Both the position numbers and the translations under genes were made by a program. This document shows, piece by piece, positions 26,519 through 36,623 of a stretch of DNA of 64,000 nt. Origin of the DNA: CAVQJU01 sp963712905 (GTDB lineage Bacteria > Acidobacteriota > Vicinamibacteria > Vicinamibacterales > CAVVIG01); NCBI GenBank assembly GCA_963712905.1, contig CAVQJU010000001.1:248001-312000 (forward strand). The letters run 5' to 3'. The notes under the pieces are model-generated. The model did not search any database and was not told the origin of the DNA. It saw only the letters and a list, made by a program, of their open reading frames with translations. Every line of letters starts with the position of its first letter. Within the stretch, counting starts at the first letter, position 1.

Positions 26519-27528
26519 TCGTCCGCGATCCCAGAATCGGTCTTCCAGCTCTGGAGCACCCGGATGTAGTTCGCACGTTCGAATGCAGCGGGATCGGCGG
26601 TTTGCTGCAGGCTCGCCCGCCCGCGCACGTCGTCGAGCCGCTGCAGCTGATGTTGTTCCATCCAGCGCTCCAGTCCGTCGCGCAGGACCGAAAAATACCC
26701 CGCACCGTGCCGCAGGATGGCGGACACGACCTGCACCGCATCGGCGCCCGCAAGCAGCGCCTTGATGCCGTCGTCGGCCGTGGCCACGCCGCCAGTGGCG
26801 ATGAGCGACGGCCGGACTCGTCCGTACAGGATGGCCAGCCAGCGCAAACGCAGCCGCAGTTCGGCGCTGGTCGAGAGTTCGGCCTGAGGGAGGGGCGCGA
26901 GCGTGGTCACGTCGATGTCGGGCTGGTAGAACCGGTTGAAGAGCACGATGCCGTCGGCGCCGGCCTTGTCAAGTTGCCCGGCGAGGTTCGCAAACGCCGA
27001 GAAGAAGGGCGATACCTTGACGGCAATGGGAATCTTCAGGTATCGCTTCAGGTCCGCGACGAGATGCGTGAGCTGATGTTCGATGGCCGCTCCGGGCATG
27101 GCGAGGTCCGTCACCACCTCATAGAGATTGAGCTCGATCGCGTCCGCGCCCGCCTGCTCGATGAGCCTGGAGAAGGCGATCCATGATTCCGCGGTTGTGC
27201 CGTTGAGCGATCCGATGACGGGAATCCCGACCGCTCGCTTGACGCGGCTGACGTGTTCCGCGTACGCCTCAGGCGAGAGCGCGTAGTTTTCCAGGGCGGG
27301 AAAATGCTTGAGGGCTTCCGCCCATTGCGGGTCGAGGGGGTCGCGGTGACGGATCCGCCCTTCCGCAGCGAGCGTGACTTGTTCTTCGAAGAGGGACGGC
27401 AGTACGAGCGCCGCGCAACCGGCGTCCTCGAGCTGTTTGACGGTGTCGAGGTTCCATCCAAGGGGTGACGCGCCGGCCACAAAGGGGTGGGGAAGTCGAA
27501 ACCCCAGCATCGACGTCGAAGTCATCAT
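26515..27528 (-). CDS. Dihydroorotate dehydrogenase-like flavoprotein
   Basis: A 337-residue TIM-barrel protein started at ATG 27528. Recognisable stretches are LPHPFVAGASPLGWNLDTVK, GIPVIGSLNGTTAESW, ADAIELNLYEV, IAVKVSPFFSAFANLAGQLD, ADGIVLFNRFYQPDID, and the phosphate/FMN region SLIATGGVATADDGIKALLA with ADAVQVVSAILRHG. Its long C-terminal part (PAAFERANYIRVLQSWK) is typical of the 'dihydroorotate dehydrogenase-like' group often found in fermentative or anaerobic metabolism clusters, not of PyrD. The electron acceptor is unknown. Its stop overlaps the start of the MepK-like gene. Confidence 0.85.
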   Translation of the reverse strand: MMTSTSMLGFRLPHPFVAGASPLGWNLDTVKQLEDAGCAALVLPSLFEEQVTLAAEGRIRHRDPLDPQWAEALKHFPALENYALSPEAYAEHVSRVKRAVGIPVIGSLNGTTAESWIAFSRLIEQAGADAIELNLYEVVTDLAMPGAAIEHQLTHLVADLKRYLKIPIAVKVSPFFSAFANLAGQLDKAGADGIVLFNRFYQPDIDVTTLAPLPQAELSTSAELRLRLRWLAILYGRVRPSLIATGGVATADDGIKALLAGADAVQVVSAILRHGAGYFSVLRDGLERWMEQHQLQRLDDVRGRASLQQTADPAAFERANYIRVLQSWKTDSGIADD

Positions 27529-28114
27529 CTGGTCACCTGCCTGGCTGTGGTCCGCAAATATTACATCCGCCGGTTGTCTGAGTCTGTCAGGGCCGTAATG
27601 TTCCAGTTCTCGGCCGAACACGATCACGCGGCCTGCTCATAGAAACTGAGCAACCCCGTAGTGTTCCACGACTGGATCGACGGTCAAGGCCACGATTTGT
27701 CCATTCTGAGCGGATGGGTAACAGTTCTGTGAAATCCCCGGACATCGGTGACAGTCCCCGCTCGCCTGTGCGTCGCATTCGTGTGTCGCAACGATCGCGA
27801 ACGCTTCTGGAATGATGAGAAGACCGATGAAGGAGCGAAAGGGGGCGAAGACGCTAAGCTCCGCTGGTTCAGCCGTTTGACCAGCAAAGTGCCTCAGCGT
27901 GTTGGAGTTGGCCTCGTTGTCGAAATGAGTCCCTCTCTCTCCGCCAATTCCCTCACCGATGGCTCGGTCATTGGCGACGCGGCCCTAAGAGCGTGTGACA
28001 GAACCCCAATCGGCACTGCGCCGGGTTCCGCGCAGCTTCCCTTCCCCCTTCGGACAGCAAGCGCGGTCCCCACCGCAAGCATAGCGGCGGGGCAATCATC
28101 GGCCTGGAGCCATC
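27529..28114. other. Intergenic stretch of about 590 bases, no gene supported
   Basis: It separates the dihydroorotate dehydrogenase-like gene (start at 27528) from the end of the PhoD gene. Several frames are open, but none has a domain, a ribosome binding site or a sensible composition. No tRNA fold, repeat or strong hairpin was found. Promoters for the leftward genes would be expected at its left end. Confidence 0.5.
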
Positions 28115-30298
<2,184 letters not shown>

Positions 30299-30337
30299 CG
30301 TCTATAAGATCCCACAGCCGACACACGACCGCTGCTG

Positions 30338-31957
30338 TCAAGGAACGAAGCGATCGATCCAGGGCTGGAGCTCCTCCGCCCACACCTCGAAAACGGGCGT
30401 CTCGGTTCCCACGTTCACGGGCCCGGACACCAGCGGAAATCGCCACATCTCCTGGTTGTGGGAGCCGTCGGCCTGGAAAAAGCGTTCGCCGATGTTGACG
30501 TAGAAGACGGTCTTGTCGTCCGCGAGCTTGCGGTACACCGCGGCGTTCGCCTCCGCATTCTCCCGCCACTGCTCTCGGTTCACCTGGCCGCGCGGAAAGG
30601 CGGCGGAGAGCAGAATCGTCGCCTGCGGCTGCCGCGCACGGACCTCCGCGATGATGGCGGTGTAACCCGCGACAAACTCGGCCACGCGGTCGCCGGGAAT
30701 CGCCATATCGCCGGGGCCGAACCCCTGCAGCACTACGAGCTTCGCCTGATAGCCGGCCAGTTCACCGTTCTGCATCCGCCACAGGAGGCTTTCGAAGCGC
30801 GTGCCCTGCGAGCCGAAGTTCGCGGCCTTCCGCAATCCCAACGTCCGATCCCACACGCTCCGGCCGCGGTCGGGCCAGTGCCACATCTCCGTCTCCGTCA
30901 TCCCGAAGAAGACGATGTCGATGTCTCCTGCCCGCGCTCTCTCGATGAAGTTGTCATGGTGCCGTCCCTCGAGCGGGGTCAGCAGGCCGGCCGGGGCACC
31001 CGACATCGCCGTCCAAGCGGCTGTCGGCGGTGTGGCGATCTGTGTCACCCGTCGCTCGGGTTGCTGCGCCCAGGCGGTGTAACCCGATGCGAGGCCGACG
31101 ACCACGACAGTGGCGGCACCCGCGACTGCGCCGCGGCGGCTCAGTGACGCCCGGCCCAGCATCGCGATGCGCCTGCGCAGGTGCACGGCAGATCCGCTTG
31201 TCCAGACGCAACCGAGCGGGAGGAAGGCGGACGCGACCTGCGTCTTGAGCAACGCATGCGCATAGGCGCGGCGCTCGTCCGGACGGGCGGCGATGACGGC
31301 GGCGTCGCACGCGAGTTCCTGATCGGTCCTGATGCGAACCGCCGCAAGGTGAACCAGCGGATTGAACCAGCTGACGCAGCGCGCAACTTCGACGAGAGCA
31401 TTGACGACCGTGTGGCCCGAGACCCGGTGGAACTCCTCGTGCGCCAGTATGAGTGCACGCTCCTGCGCGTCGAAGCGCGTCTCGAAATCCGCCGGCAGGA
31501 CGAGCTTCGGCCGGAGCACGCCGACGAGCGCCGGTCCGATCGACTGATCAGCGGCGACACGGCGCGTGGTTACTATCGATCGGACAAGCAGCGCGACGGC
31601 GCTCAGAAGCCAGAGGGCGACCAGCGCGTCTGCTGGCGCCCACAGGGAAACCGACGGCGTCGCCGCGAGCTGATCGGACGCCTCCTCCGATGCCGCACGC
31701 GGGGCTGCGATCAGGCCGGCTGGCTCTCGCGCGGCTATGGCGATCTCGGGTGGCGGGACTATCACGACCCGCTCGCGCGGCGGCAGGAAGCTCGCCGCTG
31801 CGGCCACGGGGACCACCCACCAGAGCCAATACGCGATGCGCGCGCCCAGCCAGCGCTGCACCGGCGGGCGCAGCAGCAGCACCAGCAGGATCGCCGCGCT
31901 GGCGACGAGATTGATGCGGACCAGTGCCGCCAGGACTATGTCAGCGGTCATGATCAA
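30338..31957 (-). CDS. BlaR1/MecR1-like M56 peptidase fused to a degenerate SGNH hydrolase domain
   Basis: A 539-residue membrane protein. Residues 1-135 hold N-terminal membrane helices (ALVRINLVASAAILLVLLLR; WLWWVVPVAAAA; LVALWLLSAVALLVRSI). The M56 zinc peptidase site is HEEFH at 173-177 with the third ligand in RTDQELACDAAVIA. A fourth helix at about 277-297 (AVAGAATVVVVGLASGYTAW) leads outside. Residues about 332-539 follow PAF-acetylhydrolase-type SGNH folds (RKAANFG, LLWRMQNGELAGY, KLVVLQGFGPGD). The catalytic GDS block is GMT (352-354) and the GxNN block is GFGPGD, so it is catalytically dead; D-x-x-H survives as DGSH. In BlaR1 this position holds a penicillin sensor. The overlapping BlaI-type gene supports a signal-transducing role. 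Confidence 0.85.
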   Translation of the reverse strand: MIMTADIVLAALVRINLVASAAILLVLLLRPPVQRWLGARIAYWLWWVVPVAAAASFLPPRERVVIVPPPEIAIAAREPAGLIAAPRAASEEASDQLAATPSVSLWAPADALVALWLLSAVALLVRSIVTTRRVAADQSIGPALVGVLRPKLVLPADFETRFDAQERALILAHEEFHRVSGHTVVNALVEVARCVSWFNPLVHLAAVRIRTDQELACDAAVIAARPDERRAYAHALLKTQVASAFLPLGCVWTSGSAVHLRRRIAMLGRASLSRRGAVAGAATVVVVGLASGYTAWAQQPERRVTQIATPPTAAWTAMSGAPAGLLTPLEGRHHDNFIERARAGDIDIVFFGMTETEMWHWPDRGRSVWDRTLGLRKAANFGSQGTRFESLLWRMQNGELAGYQAKLVVLQGFGPGDMAIPGDRVAEFVAGYTAIIAEVRARQPQATILLSAAFPRGQVNREQWRENAEANAAVYRKLADDKTVFYVNIGERFFQADGSHNQEMWRFPLVSGPVNVGTETPVFEVWAEELQPWIDRFVP

Positions 31958-32312
31958 GCCTCTCGATCAGGCGTTTGATCTCTTCGATTTCGCGGCGACT
32001 CAAGTGCTGTCGTGCCGAGAACTGAGTAATGAAGGGCGCAACCCGGCCTCCGAACAACCGGTCGATCAGGTGACGGCTCTGCTCGTGGACGTAGTCTTCG
32101 CGCCGGATCAGCGGTCGGTAAAGATAACGACGCCCGTCAGGCGTGGCGCGCAGCGCTTTCTTTTTCACGAGCCGGGTCAGAAACGTGCGGATTGTGCCGG
32201 CCGACCAGTCGCGATCGTTGTCCATCGCAGCCACGACGTCGTCCGCGCTGAGCGGCCCCGTTGCGCGCCAGAAGACTTCCAGCACCGTGCTTTCAGCTTC
32301 GCTGATCTTCAC
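31941..32312 (-). CDS. BlaI/MecI/CopY-family repressor
   Basis: A 123-residue winged-helix repressor: ISEAESTVLEVFWRATGPLS, VVAAMDNDRDWSAGTIRTFL, TRLVKKKALRATPDGRRYLY, then a dimerisation tail. In this family the paired M56 membrane peptidase triggers cleavage of the repressor. Its 3' end overlaps the peptidase gene by 17 bases. Just upstream of its start (32317-32357) are two inverted TAATAC..GTATT sites that match the type of operator bound by such repressors, so the pair is probably autoregulated and may also control the divergent reductase gene. Confidence 0.93.
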   Translation of the reverse strand: MKISEAESTVLEVFWRATGPLSADDVVAAMDNDRDWSAGTIRTFLTRLVKKKALRATPDGRRYLYRPLIRREDYVHEQSRHLIDRLFGGRVAPFITQFSARQHLSRREIEEIKRLIERLDHDR

Positions 32313-32316
32313 GACC

Positions 32317-32357
32317 TAATACATCCGTATTTGATACTATCGAATACAGACGTATTA
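32317..32357. promoter_or_regulatory. Twin inverted operator for the BlaI-type repressor
   Basis: TAATACATCCGTATT (32317-32331) and AATACAGACGTATTA (32343-32357) are inverted copies of each other, 11 bases apart. Each half also has its own TAC..GTA dyad, as in BlaI/MecI operators (TACA-n-TGTA). It lies between the repressor start at 32312 and the divergent reductase gene at 32439. Repressor binding would block both directions. Confidence 0.75.
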
Positions 32358-32438
32358 GTCCAGTCGGATCATCATGGCAACGACCGCATCGAAAATAGAC
32401 GCGGTACGACGATTGCTTCCGGCGCAGAATGGTTTCGT

Positions 32439-33104
32439 ATGGCAACGACTATCGGATTCATCGGTGCGGGACACATCGGGAGCCAGGTGGCGCGGCTCGC
32501 GATCTCACGCGGATATGCCGTAGTGATGAGCAACTCGCGTGGGCCGGACACCCTGGCCTCGCTCGTCGCCGAACTTGGACCAAGAGCGCGGGCGGCGACT
32601 GCCATGGATGCGGCCACGGCCGGAGACATTGTCGTCGTCACCGTGCCGCTCAAGAATTACCGCGACGTGCCGGTGGCGCCGCTCGCGGGCAAGATCGTGA
32701 TCGACACCAACAACTACTACCCCCAGCGTGACGGCCACATTCCCGAGCTCGACAACGAGTCGACGACGACCGCGGAGCTGCTGCAGGCGCATCTCCCGAC
32801 CTCGAAGGTCGTCAAGGCGTTCAACCATATCTACGCGGCGCAGTTGACGACCGACGGGCAGCCGGCGGGATCGAAGAACCGGCGCGCGCTCGTGATCGCC
32901 GGCGACGATCCAGCCGCGAAAATCACCGTGACGAAGCTTCTCGACGAGTTCGGTTACGACGTCGTGGATGCCGGGCCGCTGAAGGAAGGGTGGCGCATTC
33001 AGCGCGATACGCCGGGTTATGGTCCACGCCGCACGGCGGAGGAGCTCCGCAAGGACCTGGCGGCGGCCAAGCGATACGCCGACCAGAAACACGATCAGCC
33101 ATGA
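32439..33104 (+). CDS. NADPH-dependent F420 reductase-like oxidoreductase
   Basis: A 221-residue Rossmann protein starting at ATG 32439. It has IGFIGAGHIGSQVARLAISR at the N-terminus and VVMSNSRGPDTLASLVAELG, GDIVVVTVPLKNYRDVPVAP, IDTNNYYPQRDGHIPELDNE and VVKAFNHIYAAQLTTDGQPA. This matches the NpdG/Fno-type fold that moves hydride between NADP and a deazaflavin. Many bacterial relatives without F420 keep the fold, so the true acceptor is uncertain; no F420 synthesis gene is seen here. The divergent BlaI operator lies 82-122 bases upstream of the start. Its stop overlaps a small downstream remnant. Confidence 0.82.
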   Translation: MATTIGFIGAGHIGSQVARLAISRGYAVVMSNSRGPDTLASLVAELGPRARAATAMDAATAGDIVVVTVPLKNYRDVPVAPLAGKIVIDTNNYYPQRDGHIPELDNESTTTAELLQAHLPTSKVVKAFNHIYAAQLTTDGQPAGSKNRRALVIAGDDPAAKITVTKLLDEFGYDVVDAGPLKEGWRIQRDTPGYGPRRTAEELRKDLAAAKRYADQKHDQP

Positions 33105-33421
33105 CTGACTCCGGGTTGGCCCTGGACCGCGGCATCGCGGTGAACGAATATCTTGAAACCAGCGCTCCAGGGATATTCGCCGCCGGCGACGTGGCGCGCT
33201 GGCCAGACCGCCGTACCGGTGAGCGAATTCGTGTCGAGCATTGGGTCGCGGCAGAGCGGCAGGGACAGGTTGCCGCCCGCAACATGCTCGGGTACCGAGT
33301 TGACCTTCGAACGCCTGACGGACTAGCCGCGCTGGCCCGGATCCTCTTTCAGCCGTCCTCAGCCGCACCGAAAACTGCAATCGATGTGCCCGCAGTGGTC
33401 GGCACTCGAGTTGCAATTTGA
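33101..33421 (+). pseudogene. C-terminal remnant of a FAD/NAD-dependent reductase
   Basis: The ATG at 33101 overlaps the stop of the reductase gene (ATGA). The 106 residues match only the C-terminal part of an AIF/ferredoxin-reductase-type flavoprotein: GIAVNEYLETSAPGIFAAGD (the second FAD contact, AAGD), VARWPDRRTGERIRVEHWVA and AERQGQVAARNMLGYR. The N-terminal FAD-binding and NAD domains are absent. The last 22 bases overlap the sigma-54 promoter at 33400-33415, so the fragment has been left as an upstream region of the next gene. It cannot work as a reductase alone. Confidence 0.75.
33400..33415 (+). promoter_or_regulatory. Sigma-54 (-24/-12) promoter for the DUF4142-DUF1328 genes
   Basis: Reads CGGCACTCGAGTTGCA: GGCAC, TTGCA and their spacing match the consensus, apart from the first base and T at the purine position. 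It ends about 30 bases before the ATG at 33446. Confidence 0.65.
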
Positions 33422-33445
33422 ACGGGCAGAAGGGAGGGGACGCAA

Positions 33446-34129
33446 ATGAAGAGCAGAATCGCGCTCGCCGGCCTGGCGGTCATTTCGTGCACAGCTCTGG
33501 CGGCTGCGCAGCCGCCATCTCAGCCGCCGCCGATACCGCCGGCGGGCCAGGCTCCGGCCCGGCCCGGTTACCCTACGCCGGCTCCGCCCGTGGGCAAGAC
33601 GTCAACACCGCCCGCTGACAAGGCGACGGCTCAGCCCGTTGGCCCTTCGACTAAGACAGCTGATGCGTCCAAGGCAGCTGATGCGTCGTTCATCAGGAAG
33701 GCGGCGATGGGCGGGATGGCCGAGGTGGATCTCGGGCAGCTCGCAAGCTCGAAGGCAAGCGACGACAAGGTCAAGTCGTTTGCTCAGCGAATGGTGACCG
33801 ATCACGGCAAGGCCAACGACGAGCTGACGAGCCTGGCGGCTTCGAAACAGATCGCCGTGCCGTCGGCGCTGGACAGCAAGCACCAGGCAACACATGTGCG
33901 CCTGGACAAGCTGTCGGGCAGCGCGTTCGACCGTGCATACGTCTCGGACATGCTCGATGACCACAAGAAGGACGTCGCCGAATTCATGCACCAGTCGAAG
34001 TCTGCTGCTGATCCCGATGTCAAGGCGTGGGTGACCAAAACGCTGCCCACGCTGCAAGAGCATCTCAAGATGATCGAAGAGCTATCGAAGGGCCTTCACG
34101 TTTCAGCGACAAGCGGATCGGCGAATTAA
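33446..34129 (+). CDS. Secreted DUF4142 protein
   Basis: A 227-residue periplasmic protein with signal peptide (IALAGLAVISCTALAAAQPP). A Pro-rich low-complexity linker follows (residues about 24-75), with a short duplication TADASKAADAS. The DUF4142 four-helix domain is at about 78-215: DASFIRKAAMGGMAEVDLGQ, LASSKASDDKVKSFAQRMVT, DHGKANDELTSLAASKQIAV, AYVSDMLDDHKKDVAEFM and ADPDVKAWVTKTLPTLQEHL. Its ferritin-like bundle is common in stress-induced envelope proteins. The DUF1328 gene follows 19 bases behind it. Confidence 0.9.
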   Translation: MKSRIALAGLAVISCTALAAAQPPSQPPPIPPAGQAPARPGYPTPAPPVGKTSTPPADKATAQPVGPSTKTADASKAADASFIRKAAMGGMAEVDLGQLASSKASDDKVKSFAQRMVTDHGKANDELTSLAASKQIAVPSALDSKHQATHVRLDKLSGSAFDRAYVSDMLDDHKKDVAEFMHQSKSAADPDVKAWVTKTLPTLQEHLKMIEELSKGLHVSATSGSAN

Positions 34130-34147
34130 CTCATCAGAGGAGAAGCC

Positions 34148-34315
34148 ATGTTGTACTACGCACTCGTGTTCCTCGTTCTCGCGATCATCGCCGGTGCGGT
34201 CGGCGCGTCGGGTGTCGCCGCGATGTCCAGCAATTTCGCGTACGTCCTCTTCGTGGTGGCCCTCGTGCTGTTCGTCGTTCACCTCCTCAGCGGGCGGCGC
34301 ACGCTCACACCGTAA
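34148..34315 (+). CDS. DUF1328 (YtjA-type) small membrane protein
   Basis: A 55-residue protein behind GAGGAG with two membrane helices: LYYALVFLVLAIIAGAVGAS and FAYVLFVVALVLFVVHLLS, ending in a basic RRTLTP. The GxxGV-turn (GASGVAAMSSNF) between the helices is typical of DUF1328. Members are widespread, stress-induced small inner-membrane proteins of unknown function. Probably co-transcribed with the DUF4142 gene. Confidence 0.9.
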   Translation: MLYYALVFLVLAIIAGAVGASGVAAMSSNFAYVLFVVALVLFVVHLLSGRRTLTP

Positions 34316-34325
34316 TAACGGCTGA

Positions 34326-34360
34326 CGTGGCTACTCGGACTCGCTGCCCGAGTAGCCACG
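34326..34360. terminator. Strong hairpin between convergent genes
   Basis: A perfect 13-bp stem, CGTGGCTACTCGG with CCGAGTAGCCACG, and a nine-base loop. It lies between the DUF1328 gene and the end of the acidic-protein gene. There is no T-run on either side, so a classical terminator is not proven; a bidirectional terminator or transcript-end stabiliser is likely. Confidence 0.6.
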
Positions 34361-34376
34361 GAATTCGCCCTGCGGG

Positions 34377-34565
34377 CTACTCCTTCTCCGTCTCGTCTTC
34401 TACCTCTGCTTCCTCATCCGAATCATCGTCGTCCGATTCGAACTCGGCATCATCGTCGTCCATGTCGAGCGTTTCCTGTGCGTCCGTCAACGGGTCGGGC
34501 GTCGCCTGAGCCTGCTCGGGAAATTCTGGACCGAGAGCATCCGGATCCGTGGTGATGGGATTCAT
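34377..34565 (-). CDS. Small very acidic protein
   Basis: A 62-residue protein starting at ATG 34565 behind AGGAGA. The second half is a near-continuous run of Asp and Glu (DMDDDDAEFESDDDDSDEEA). The first half is Pro/Thr rich. No membrane segment or Cys. It is probably disordered in solution; such proteins can act as cation or nucleic-acid-protein decoys, but no family is recognised. A sigma-54-like site (34604-34619) lies 39 bases upstream. Confidence 0.7.
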   Translation of the reverse strand: MNPITTDPDALGPEFPEQAQATPDPLTDAQETLDMDDDDAEFESDDDDSDEEAEVEDETEKE

Positions 34566-34603
34566 ATGATTCTCCTGATGGCCGATTCTCGCGACGGTGG
34601 GCT

Positions 34604-34619
34604 AGCAAGCTGTATACCG
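34604..34619 (-). promoter_or_regulatory. Possible sigma-54 promoter for the small acidic protein
   Basis: The minus strand reads CGGTATACAGCTTGCT: GG/GC spacing is right and TTGCT is perfect, but the -24 half is GGTAT. It lies 39 bases upstream of the start at 34565. Confidence 0.4.
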
Positions 34620-34799
34620 GACGTTGTCGGGTGGCCGACAGGACAGCTGCACAGCGCTGATTGCGGTTGCTGCTGAAGAGCCGGCCGGGATAGTGGCTGC
34701 ATTTGATGCAGTCACAAAAGCGTCATGAATCCCATTCATGCGCCGGCGGCGGCGGAATGCTGAGTTCGAATCCCTGGTTCTCGGCCATACTTCCTGCTG

Positions 34800-36113
34800 A
34801 TGCTTGGCGCCGTGGCTGGAGCGTTCGCCTTTGTCGCTCTTGCGGGTGCCATGGTTTCCGGCAACGGACGATACACACCCCTCGCGATCGTGCTCGTGCT
34901 TGCCGGATTCGGCAGCCTGACGGTCCTGGCGCGGGAGACGCTTCGCTCGTCGCAGGCGCCCGTCGAGCGCACCTGGGAGCACGCGCTGACCGTCGCCCTT
35001 CTCCTGTGCCTGATCCTCGGGCTCACGACGCCCCCCGGCTCGTTCGTCCAGGGCAGCGCCTATCGGGTGGTGCAGGCTCTCGTGAATCTCGTTCTCATCG
35101 GCGCCGTGGGCCGCACGTTCCTGCGGCGCGCACCAGCCTTCAACACATGCCGTGCGGTTTTTTTCGCGGCGGTCGCCGCCGGCTTCGCGCTGAGGCTCGC
35201 GATGCCGGTGGTCTCGCCGTCGCCGATTATCGACGTGTTCGTGCAGTTCCAGGAGTCGGCACAACACCTGCTCGAAGGGCTGAATCCGTACACGGTTCCG
35301 TTTTCGGACGTGTACCGCGGGACGCGCGACTACGGCTACCGCACCTTCGGCTACGCCTACCTGCCCGCGAACATCCTTCCGCAAACTGTTTCGTATTGGC
35401 TGACCGGGGATATCCGGTACGGCTGCATCGCGGCAGAGGCCGTCGTCGCCGCCGCGCTGTACCGCATCGCGAGGCCGGCGCCAGGGCGACTTGCGCCGAT
35501 GCTGGTCGTCCTCCTGTTCCTGTTCCACCCGCGGGGCTTGTACGTGATCGAGCAGGCCTGGACCGAGCCGTTCATCGCGGGCGCCTTTGCGCTCTTTTTA
35601 TGGCTTCGCGATCGAAGGCCGGGAAGCTTGTGGCCCGCCGCCGCCTATGGCTACATGCTGTCGCTCAAGCAGTATCTCGTCTACTTCGTGCTCCACCTGT
35701 TCATGATCGAACGGCGGCCGAAGGCTATGGCCGTCGCGGCCGCGACGGGGTTCCTCACGCTCGTCCCGTTCCTCGTCTGGCATCCGGCGAGTCTCTACAC
35801 GTACGGCGTCATGTTCCAGCTGGAAACGCCGTTCCGGCCTGATGGTCTGACGGTCGTGGCGCTGTTGTACCGCCTGTTCGGCTTCACCGCGGGGAAGTGG
35901 CTCGCCGCCCTTGTCGGGCTGGGCGTGGGCGCCTACACGTACTGGCGCTTTGTCGGCCTCGGACTGGCGGGGTACCTGCTGGCGGTGACGCTGACGACGT
36001 ACGCGATGTTCCTCTTCGGCAGCCAGGCGTTTTGCAACTACTACTACCTGGTTTCAGTGCTCTGCCTGTTCGCGCTGGCCGTGCAAGCTCGACCAGGGGA
36101 GCCAGCCTATTGA
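34800..36113 (+). CDS. Polytopic membrane protein, GT-C glycosyltransferase-like
   Basis: A 437-residue integral membrane protein with about ten hydrophobic segments, beginning AGAFAFVALAGAMVSGNG. A short soluble loop after the third helix reads SPIIDVFVQFQESAQHLLEG and LNPYTVPFSDVYRGTRDYGY. The D-V-F and the Asn-Pro-Tyr motif after a membrane helix resemble the first loop of GT87/GT39-type glycosyltransferases that use polyprenyl-phosphate sugars. No ribosome binding site is clear. The next gene is 30 bases downstream. Substrate and acceptor cannot be named. Confidence 0.7.
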   Translation: MLGAVAGAFAFVALAGAMVSGNGRYTPLAIVLVLAGFGSLTVLARETLRSSQAPVERTWEHALTVALLLCLILGLTTPPGSFVQGSAYRVVQALVNLVLIGAVGRTFLRRAPAFNTCRAVFFAAVAAGFALRLAMPVVSPSPIIDVFVQFQESAQHLLEGLNPYTVPFSDVYRGTRDYGYRTFGYAYLPANILPQTVSYWLTGDIRYGCIAAEAVVAAALYRIARPAPGRLAPMLVVLLFLFHPRGLYVIEQAWTEPFIAGAFALFLWLRDRRPGSLWPAAAYGYMLSLKQYLVYFVLHLFMIERRPKAMAVAAATGFLTLVPFLVWHPASLYTYGVMFQLETPFRPDGLTVVALLYRLFGFTAGKWLAALVGLGVGAYTYWRFVGLGLAGYLLAVTLTTYAMFLFGSQAFCNYYYLVSVLCLFALAVQARPGEPAY

Positions 36114-36142
36114 CGAAGCGCGCAGATGCCGAAAAGACTCCC

Positions 36143-36568
36143 ATGAGCCCTCACCGCCTGCTTCAGACGTTCGTGCTCCTCGCCGCGATCATGATCCAGG
36201 TCGCATGCTCCAACCCCTTCGCCAGTGCGCCCTCGGCCAACACGCCCAGCACGCCCGGCAGCGACTCGTTCAGCGGCTCGCTCGCGCCAGGTGGAGCGGT
36301 GGTTTTCACGTTCTCGGTGACGGCTGCCGGCAGCGTCAGCGTGACGTTGACGTCGGTCTCGCCATCGACGGGGAGCGCGCTGGGACTCGGCATTGGACCA
36401 TCCAGCAACGGCACGTGCTCCGTGACGAACTCCACGTCGTCCGCGATCGCCGGTTCGGCCGCGCAGCTTACGGCGAGCGCCAATCCGGGGACCTATTGCG
36501 TCAGGGTTTCCGACGCCGGCAGCCTGACGGCGACTTCGACAGTGACCGTGATCGTCGCGCACTCGTAG
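36143..36568 (+). CDS. Secreted protein (probable lipoprotein) of beta-sandwich type
   Basis: A 141-residue protein with an N-terminal hydrophobic segment ending IMIQVACSNP; the Cys suggests a lipoprotein although the -3 residue is atypical. The mature part is Ser/Thr/Gly rich and beta-predicted (SFSGSLAPGGAVVFTFSVTA, GSVSVTLTSVSPSTGSALGL, GTYCVRVSDAGSLTATSTVT), like bacterial pre-peptidase C-terminal (PPC) folds. Two Cys (TCSV and TYCVRV) may form a disulphide. Probably in an operon with the membrane protein upstream. Confidence 0.7.
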   Translation: MSPHRLLQTFVLLAAIMIQVACSNPFASAPSANTPSTPGSDSFSGSLAPGGAVVFTFSVTAAGSVSVTLTSVSPSTGSALGLGIGPSSNGTCSVTNSTSSAIAGSAAQLTASANPGTYCVRVSDAGSLTATSTVTVIVAHS

Positions 36569-36623
36569 TCCTGGCGCGCCATTGCGCGTTCCAGCCATCG
36601 CTCGCCGGCAAACCACATCGCGG

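Noticed and set aside
34761..34790. A tRNA-like 3' end (GTTCGAATCCC followed by a CCA-like end)
   Set aside because: The T-stem does not pair and no matching acceptor or anticodon arm lies upstream; chance or a very decayed remnant.
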